DNA of 9,499 nucleotides, taken from NCBI GenBank assembly GCA_016794765.1, contig JAEUJG010000198.1:1-9499 (forward strand). Direction: 5' to 3'. The position numbers were made by a program, and so were the translations under genes. The DNA comes from Spirochaetaceae bacterium. Its GTDB lineage: Bacteria > Spirochaetota > Spirochaetia > Treponematales > Rectinemataceae. Below the pieces are notes generated by a model that saw only the letters and a list, made by a program, of their open reading frames with translations, searched no databases and was not told the origin of the DNA. Positions 5,752 through 9,499 of this stretch are shown one piece after another. Numbering within the stretch: position 1 is the stretch's first letter; each line of letters starts with the position of its first letter.

Positions 5752-6735
5752 ATGGACCGAAGCGGCTATGTCGCCGTCGTCGGCGGCATCAATATGGACA
5801 TCCAGGGGCGTTCGACCGGGGCCTTCCGGCCAGGCGACTCGAATCCGGGCTCGGCCTTCATGAGCCCCGGCGGCGTCGGCCGCAACGTCGCGGAAAACCT
5901 CGTCAGGCTCGGCATCCGCACCGAACTCGTCGCCGTCCTCGGCGACGATTCCCTTTCCGCCGCCCTCGCCGAATCCTGCGGTCGGCTCGGCATAGGGCTG
6001 CGCGGCGCGATGCGCCTTTCGCAGACCGCCGCCTCCCAGTACCTTTGCCTCCTCGACGACTCCGGCGCCTTGGTCGGCGCCGTCGCCGCGATGGACTCCA
6101 TCGAGCGCCTGACCCCGGAGCGCCTGGCCGAGCGGTCGGGCCTCCTCGACGGCGCCGCCATGGTCGTCGCCGACGCGAACCTGCCTGCCGCGACCCTGGC
6201 CTGGCTCGCCGAGCGCTACGGCGGCGAAGGGGAGGGCAGCCGCCCCGGCCGGCGCGGCCCCCTCCTCGTCCTCGACCCCGTCTCCGTCGCCAAGGCCGCC
6301 AAGGCCGTGGACCTCGTCGGCAGTTTCGCCTTCGCGAAACCCAACCGCGCGGAGGCCGAAGTCCTCTCGGGCCTGGCGATCGCCTCGCGCGACGACCTGC
6401 CCGCCGCGGCCGCCGCCCTCCGCGCCAAGGGCCTCGGCCAAGCCTTCGTCTCCATGGGCCGCGAAGGCCTCTATTACGAGGGCGTCGGCGCCTCGGGCCT
6501 CCTCGAGCGCGGCTTCGTCCGCCCGCCCGCCCTGCCCGTCGCCAACGTCTCCGGCGCCGGCGACGCCGCCCTGGCCGCCCTCGTCTGGGGTCAGCTCTCG
6601 GACTATACTATCAAGGAACGGGCCGCCCTGGCCTCCGCCGCGGCCGCCTTGGCCGCCTCGGCGCCGACGACGGTGAGCCCCGACATGGGGGCCGCCCGCC
6701 TCCTCGAACTCGCGAAAGGAGTCGTCCATGAATAA
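5752..6735 (+). CDS. psuK: Pseudouridine kinase (PfkB family)
   Basis: PsuK phosphorylates pseudouridine to pseudouridine 5'-phosphate with ATP, the first step in salvage of this modified nucleoside. The 327-residue protein has the PfkB/ribokinase layout: substrate-side GGINMDIQG (11-19), PfkB signature 1 PGGVGRNVAENLVRLG (39-54), FAKPNRAEAEVLSG (194-207) and signature 2 NVSGAGDAALAALVWG (265-280), with D271 of GAGD as the expected catalytic base. A short Gly/Arg-rich insertion lies at about 157-169. The ATG follows AGGGGGG by 4 nt. Assignment to pseudouridine rather than another sugar or nucleoside rests on the overlapping psuG: the psuK stop lies inside the first codons of psuG (8-nt overlap), indicating coupled translation. 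Nucleoside specificity is therefore inferred from context; family membership is clear. Confidence 0.9.
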   Translation: MDRSGYVAVVGGINMDIQGRSTGAFRPGDSNPGSAFMSPGGVGRNVAENLVRLGIRTELVAVLGDDSLSAALAESCGRLGIGLRGAMRLSQTAASQYLCLLDDSGALVGAVAAMDSIERLTPERLAERSGLLDGAAMVVADANLPAATLAWLAERYGGEGEGSRPGRRGPLLVLDPVSVAKAAKAVDLVGSFAFAKPNRAEAEVLSGLAIASRDDLPAAAAALRAKGLGQAFVSMGREGLYYEGVGASGLLERGFVRPPALPVANVSGAGDAALAALVWGQLSDYTIKERAALASAAAALAASAPTTVSPDMGAARLLELAKGVVHE

Positions 6736-7657
6736 GCATCTCGATCTCGGAGTCGAGGTCGCCGCGGCCCTGGCCGCGGGCCGGCCTGTCGTCGCCCTCG
6801 AGTCGACGATCATCTCCCACGGCATGCCCTACCCGCAGAACGTGGAGACCGCCCTTCGCGTCGAGGCCGCCGTCCGCGAGGCCGGCGCCGTGCCCGCGAC
6901 CATCGCCATCCTCGGCGGCCGCCTCAAGGCCGGCCTGGACGAGGGCCAGATCCGCACCCTCGGCATCCGCGGCCGCGACGTCGTCAAGGCGAGCCGCCGC
7001 GACCTTCCCCGCCTCGTCGCGAGCTACGGCACGGAGGCGCCCGTCGACGGCGCGACCACCGTCGCCGCCACGATGATCGTCGCCGCCCTGGCCGGCATCA
7101 AGGTCTTCGCGACCGGCGGCATCGGCGGCGTCCATCGCGGCGCCGAAAAGAGCCTCGACATCTCCGCCGACCTCGAGGAGCTCGCGATGACCGAGGTCGC
7201 CGTCGTCTGCGCCGGCGCCAAGTCCATCCTCGACCTCCCCAAGACCCTCGAGTACCTCGAGACCAAGGGCGTGCCCGTCATCGGCTACGGCACCGACGAG
7301 TTCCCCGCCTTCTACACGCCCCGCTCCGGCCTCCGCCTGGAGGAACGCTCCGACGACCCCGCGGAGCTCGCCCGCCGCCTCAAGGCCAAGTGGGAACTCG
7401 GCCTCCGGGGCGGCGTCGTCGTCGCCAACCCCGTCCCCGAGTCCGAGGCGATGGATCCCGCCGCCATCGACACCGCCATCGCGCGCGCCCTGGCCGAGGC
7501 CGAGGCCGCCGGCGTCAAGGGCAAGGAAGTGACGCCCTTCCTCCTCGCCAAGGTGAAGGAACTCACCGGCGGCGAAAGCCTCGAGTCGAACATCGCCCTC
7601 GTCCTCAACAACGCCCGCCTCGCCGCGCGCATCGCCGCGGCCTACGCCAAGCTGTAA
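6728..7657 (+). CDS. psuG: Pseudouridine-5'-phosphate glycosidase
   Basis: PsuG cleaves the C-C glycosidic bond of pseudouridine 5'-phosphate to uracil and ribose 5-phosphate, a reversible Mn2+-dependent reaction. The 309-residue product is full length and highly typical: ALESTIISHGMPYPQN (23-38, with E25), DGATTVAATM (107-116), FATGGIGGVHRG (127-138), SLDISADL (142-149, D144), CAGAKSILDLPKTLEYLET (161-179, K165), GYGTDEFPAFYT (186-197) and ESNIALVLNNA (286-296, N288). E25, D144, K165 and N288 correspond to the Glu, Asp, Lys and Asn of the E. coli active site, with the Lys forming the Schiff base to the opened ribose. AAAGGAG lies 7 nt before the ATG, inside the end of psuK. The pair forms a complete catabolic route. 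Uptake is not covered by these two genes. Confidence 0.97.
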   Translation: MNKHLDLGVEVAAALAAGRPVVALESTIISHGMPYPQNVETALRVEAAVREAGAVPATIAILGGRLKAGLDEGQIRTLGIRGRDVVKASRRDLPRLVASYGTEAPVDGATTVAATMIVAALAGIKVFATGGIGGVHRGAEKSLDISADLEELAMTEVAVVCAGAKSILDLPKTLEYLETKGVPVIGYGTDEFPAFYTPRSGLRLEERSDDPAELARRLKAKWELGLRGGVVVANPVPESEAMDPAAIDTAIARALAEAEAAGVKGKEVTPFLLAKVKELTGGESLESNIALVLNNARLAARIAAAYAKL

Positions 7658-7664
7658 GGAAGGA

Positions 7665-7690
7665 AAGGGGAGGGCAGCCGCCCTCCCCTT
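7665..7690 (+). terminator. Perfect 11-bp hairpin after psuG
   Basis: AAGGGGAGGGC (7665-7675), loop AGCC, and GCCCTCCCCTT (7680-7690) form a perfect 11-bp stem starting 7 nt after the psuG stop. It most likely ends or slows psuKG transcription or protects the 3' end of the mRNA. The only T residues are the two closing the stem, so it lacks a classical U-tract, and the next promoter's -35 box begins 4 nt later. Confidence 0.6.
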
Positions 7691-7694
7691 GGCG

Positions 7695-7723
7695 TTGACA
7701 TTACCGGCCCTTTTGTCTATGTT
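7695..7723 (+). promoter_or_regulatory. Sigma-70-type promoter for the ECF ATPase gene
   Basis: A perfect TTGACA (7695-7700), a 17-nt spacer and TATGTT (7718-7723, four of six consensus bases) form the best promoter match in the window. A start near 7730 leaves a leader of about 40 nt with GAGGTG as ribosome binding site just before the ATG at 7769. It sits immediately after the psuG hairpin, so the ATPase gene can be expressed independently of psuKG. Confidence 0.7.
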
Positions 7724-7768
7724 TTCACCAACGCTTGGACGGTTCGCCGCCGAGACGCGAGGTGCAAC

Positions 7769-9499
7769 ATGAACGTTCCCGCCGAAGGCTCCCCGGAGAT
7801 CGGGTCGCCTCCGCCGCTCATAGAAGTCTCTTCCGTATCCTTCACCTACCCCGAATCCACAAAACCCGCGGTCGACCGCGTCTCCCTGTCCGTCGCGCCG
7901 GGCGAGTATCTCGCCATTCTCGGCGCGAACGGCTCCGGCAAGTCGAGCCTCCTCCGCCTCCTCAACGGCCAGCGCCTTCCCGACTCGGGGACGGTGCGCG
8001 TCGCCGGACACGACGCCGCCGACCCGGCCAAGGCCCACGCCGTCCGCGGCGCCCTCACCCTCGTCTTCCAGTCGCCCCCCGACCAGATCGTCTCCAGCGT
8101 GGTCGAGGAGGACGTCGCCTTCGGTCCCGAGAATCTCGGCCTCCCGCGGGCCGAGATCGAGCGCCGCGTGGAGGAGGCCCTCGAGGCCGCGGGGCTGGCC
8201 GAGGAGCGCCGCCGCCCGACCCATTCCCTCTCCGCCGGCCAGCAGCAGCGCCTCGCGATCGCGGGCGCCCTCGCGATGCGCCCCGCCTGCGTCGCCTTCG
8301 ACGAGGCCACTTCGATGCTCGATCCGCCCGCCCGCGCCGCCGTCCTCGACATCATGGACGCCTTGGCCGCCCGGGGGGTCGCCGTGATCCACGTGACCCA
8401 CGACATGGCCGAGGCGGCCCGCGCCGCCCGCGTGATCGTGATGGAAGGCGGCCGCGTGACCTTTTCGGGCTCCCCTTCCGAGCTCTTCGCGTCCCTGTCC
8501 GGAGCGGTTCCCCGGGCCCTCGGCTTCGGCCTCGGACTGCCGCCGGCCGCCCGCTTCGCCCTGGCCCTCGGCCTCCCGCCCCTCGCCCGAGAGGACGCCG
8601 CCGGCCTGGCCGCCCGCATCGCCGCCCGCCGCGGCGCGTCCCGGAGCCCGGCGGCCGCGAGCGAGACCTTGGCCGCGGCCGCAGCCGACACCCCGTCCGC
8701 CGTCGGCGCGGCCGCCACCGACACCCCGGCCGCCGCGAGCTCCGCCCCGCGCGAGGCGGCCTTCTCCCTCCGGGGGCTCGGCTACGCCTACCTCCACGGC
8801 ACGATGAACGAAACAGCTGCCCTCTCCGGGATTTCCTTCGACCTTCCCCGCGGCGGGCTCCTCGCCCTCGTCGGCCGCACGGGCTCGGGCAAGTCGACCC
8901 TCCTCCAGCTCCTCGACGGCCTGGCGGTTCCCGCGGAGGGGCGGCTCTCCTCCCTCGGCGTCGAGCTCGCCTGCCGCTCGGGTCCCCGGGACGAGGGCGC
9001 CTGCGCCGAAGGCGCCGCCAGGCCGCGCGCCGGCCGCGCCGGCCGCGCCGGCCGCGCGGCCCGCCGCGCCGCGGAGGAGGCCGTCCTGCGGCTCCGCACC
9101 CGCGCCCCGTTGTCGGTACAGCGTCCCGAGACGGCCCTCTTCGAGCGCTTCTCGGGCGACGACGTCGCCTTCGGTCCGCGCAACCTCGGCCTCGGCGGCA
9201 AGGAGCTCGTCGCGCGCGTCGGCGCCGCGATGGCCGAGGCGGGCCTGCCCTACGCGGAGTTCCGCGACCGCCCCGTGCGCGCCTTGTCCGGCGGCGAGAA
9301 GCGCCGCCTGGCCCTCGCGGGCGTCCTGGCCCTCGAGCCCGAGGCCCTCCTCCTCGACGAGCCGACGGCCGCCCTCGATCCGCCCACGAAGCTCGCCGTC
9401 CTCGACCTGATCCGCGGGCGCTCCCGCGCGGGCGCCACGATCGCGATGGCCACGCATTCGATGGAAGAGGCGGCCGCGGCCGATCTCCTCGCCGTCTTC
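7769..9499 (+). CDS. ECF-type ABC transporter, fused double ATPase subunit (EcfA1-EcfA2-like), C-terminus cut off
   Basis: An ATG at 7769 behind GAGGTG opens a frame of at least 577 codons that reaches the window edge. It encodes two ABC ATPase domains. Domain 1 (about 17-250) has Walker A GANGSGKSS (52-60), Q-loop Q101, signature LSAGQ (154-158), Walker B FDEATSMLDP (177-186) and switch H211. Domain 2 (about 331 to the end) has Walker A GRTGSGKST (369-377), Q-loop Q451, signature LSGGE (506-510), Walker B LLLDEPTAALDP (527-538) and switch H563. DEATSMLDP and GGEKRRLALAGVLALEP are typical of EcfA1 and EcfA2 respectively, so one chain supplies the hetero-ATPase pair of an energy-coupling-factor vitamin or metal importer. 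An Ala-rich linker (about 286-329) joins the domains. Domain 2 has about 33 extra residues between Walker A and the Q-loop. EcfT and the substrate-binding S component are not in the window, so the substrate is unknown. Confidence 0.92.
   Translation, partial: MNVPAEGSPEIGSPPPLIEVSSVSFTYPESTKPAVDRVSLSVAPGEYLAILGANGSGKSSLLRLLNGQRLPDSGTVRVAGHDAADPAKAHAVRGALTLVFQSPPDQIVSSVVEEDVAFGPENLGLPRAEIERRVEEALEAAGLAEERRRPTHSLSAGQQQRLAIAGALAMRPACVAFDEATSMLDPPARAAVLDIMDALAARGVAVIHVTHDMAEAARAARVIVMEGGRVTFSGSPSELFASLSGAVPRALGFGLGLPPAARFALALGLPPLAREDAAGLAARIAARRGASRSPAAASETLAAAAADTPSAVGAAATDTPAAASSAPREAAFSLRGLGYAYLHGTMNETAALSGISFDLPRGGLLALVGRTGSGKSTLLQLLDGLAVPAEGRLSSLGVELACRSGPRDEGACAEGAARPRAGRAGRAGRAARRAAEEAVLRLRTRAPLSVQRPETALFERFSGDDVAFGPRNLGLGGKELVARVGAAMAEAGLPYAEFRDRPVRALSGGEKRRLALAGVLALEPEALLLDEPTAALDPPTKLAVLDLIRGRSRAGATIAMATHSMEEAAAADLLAVF
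9027..9057 (+). repeat. Tandem 9-mer GCGCCGGCC (three copies plus part) inside the ATPase gene
   Basis: Three exact copies occupy 9027-9035, 9036-9044 and 9045-9053, followed by a partial fourth. The unit is three codons long, so copy number changes keep the frame; it is read as Ala-Gly-Arg repeats at about residues 421-430. The array lies in the extra segment of ATPase domain 2. Confidence 0.8.

Noticed and set aside
5662..6825. A 387-codon minus-strand frame opposite psuK
   Set aside because: It is antisense to psuK, low-complexity, and shows no family motif.
6611..9457. A 948-codon minus-strand frame opposite psuG and the ECF ATPase gene
   Set aside because: It is antisense to two clear genes and consists of Gly/Ala/Glu/Arg-rich low-complexity sequence without motifs.

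Overview
The window is strongly GC-rich chromosomal DNA, with third codon positions almost always G or C. It holds eight protein genes in two divergent blocks. The likely source is a spirochaete (Spirochaetota). The evidence is the leftward order J-domain gene, fliS, flgN-like gene, polA, coaE and a membrane-anchored Pro/Ala-rich protein, together with a PolA N-terminus (LYLLDSYAFIYRAYFAF) and a CoaE P-loop (GGYCAGKN) that resemble Treponema-type proteins as I remember them. The taxonomic call is inference from memory, not from a search.

Left block, minus strand (5469 down to 1). A small J-domain protein starts with TTG behind a plausible sigma-70 promoter. A weak terminator-like hairpin separates it from fliS (flagellin export chaperone). 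Then come an FlgN-like export chaperone, DNA polymerase I (all three catalytic domains intact), dephospho-CoA kinase, and the N-terminal part of a single-pass membrane protein cut by the left edge. From fliS onward the gaps are 10 to 62 nt, so fliS to the window edge looks like one operon mixing motility, DNA repair/replication and CoA synthesis.

Centre (5470-5751). This divergent intergenic region contains an unusually AT-rich patch, a long interrupted hairpin built on GGCCGGCCG tandem units, and a perfect 7-bp dyad just upstream of the psuK ribosome binding site.

Right block, plus strand (5752 to 9499). psuK and psuG overlap by 8 nt and form a complete pseudouridine-degradation pair: kinase to pseudouridine 5'-phosphate, then glycosidase to uracil and ribose 5-phosphate. 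An 11-bp perfect hairpin follows psuG. A good sigma-70 promoter (TTGACA, 17 nt, TATGTT) then precedes a gene for two fused ECF-type ABC ATPase domains, which runs off the right edge. The substrate of that transporter cannot be told from this window.

Almost everything here belongs to recognised families. I see no convincing undescribed defence or mobile system. The most unusual points are the intergenic structures between the divergent blocks, the repeat-bearing insertion in the second ATPase domain, the non-canonical CoaE P-loop, and the neighbourhood of psuKG with an ECF ATPase.
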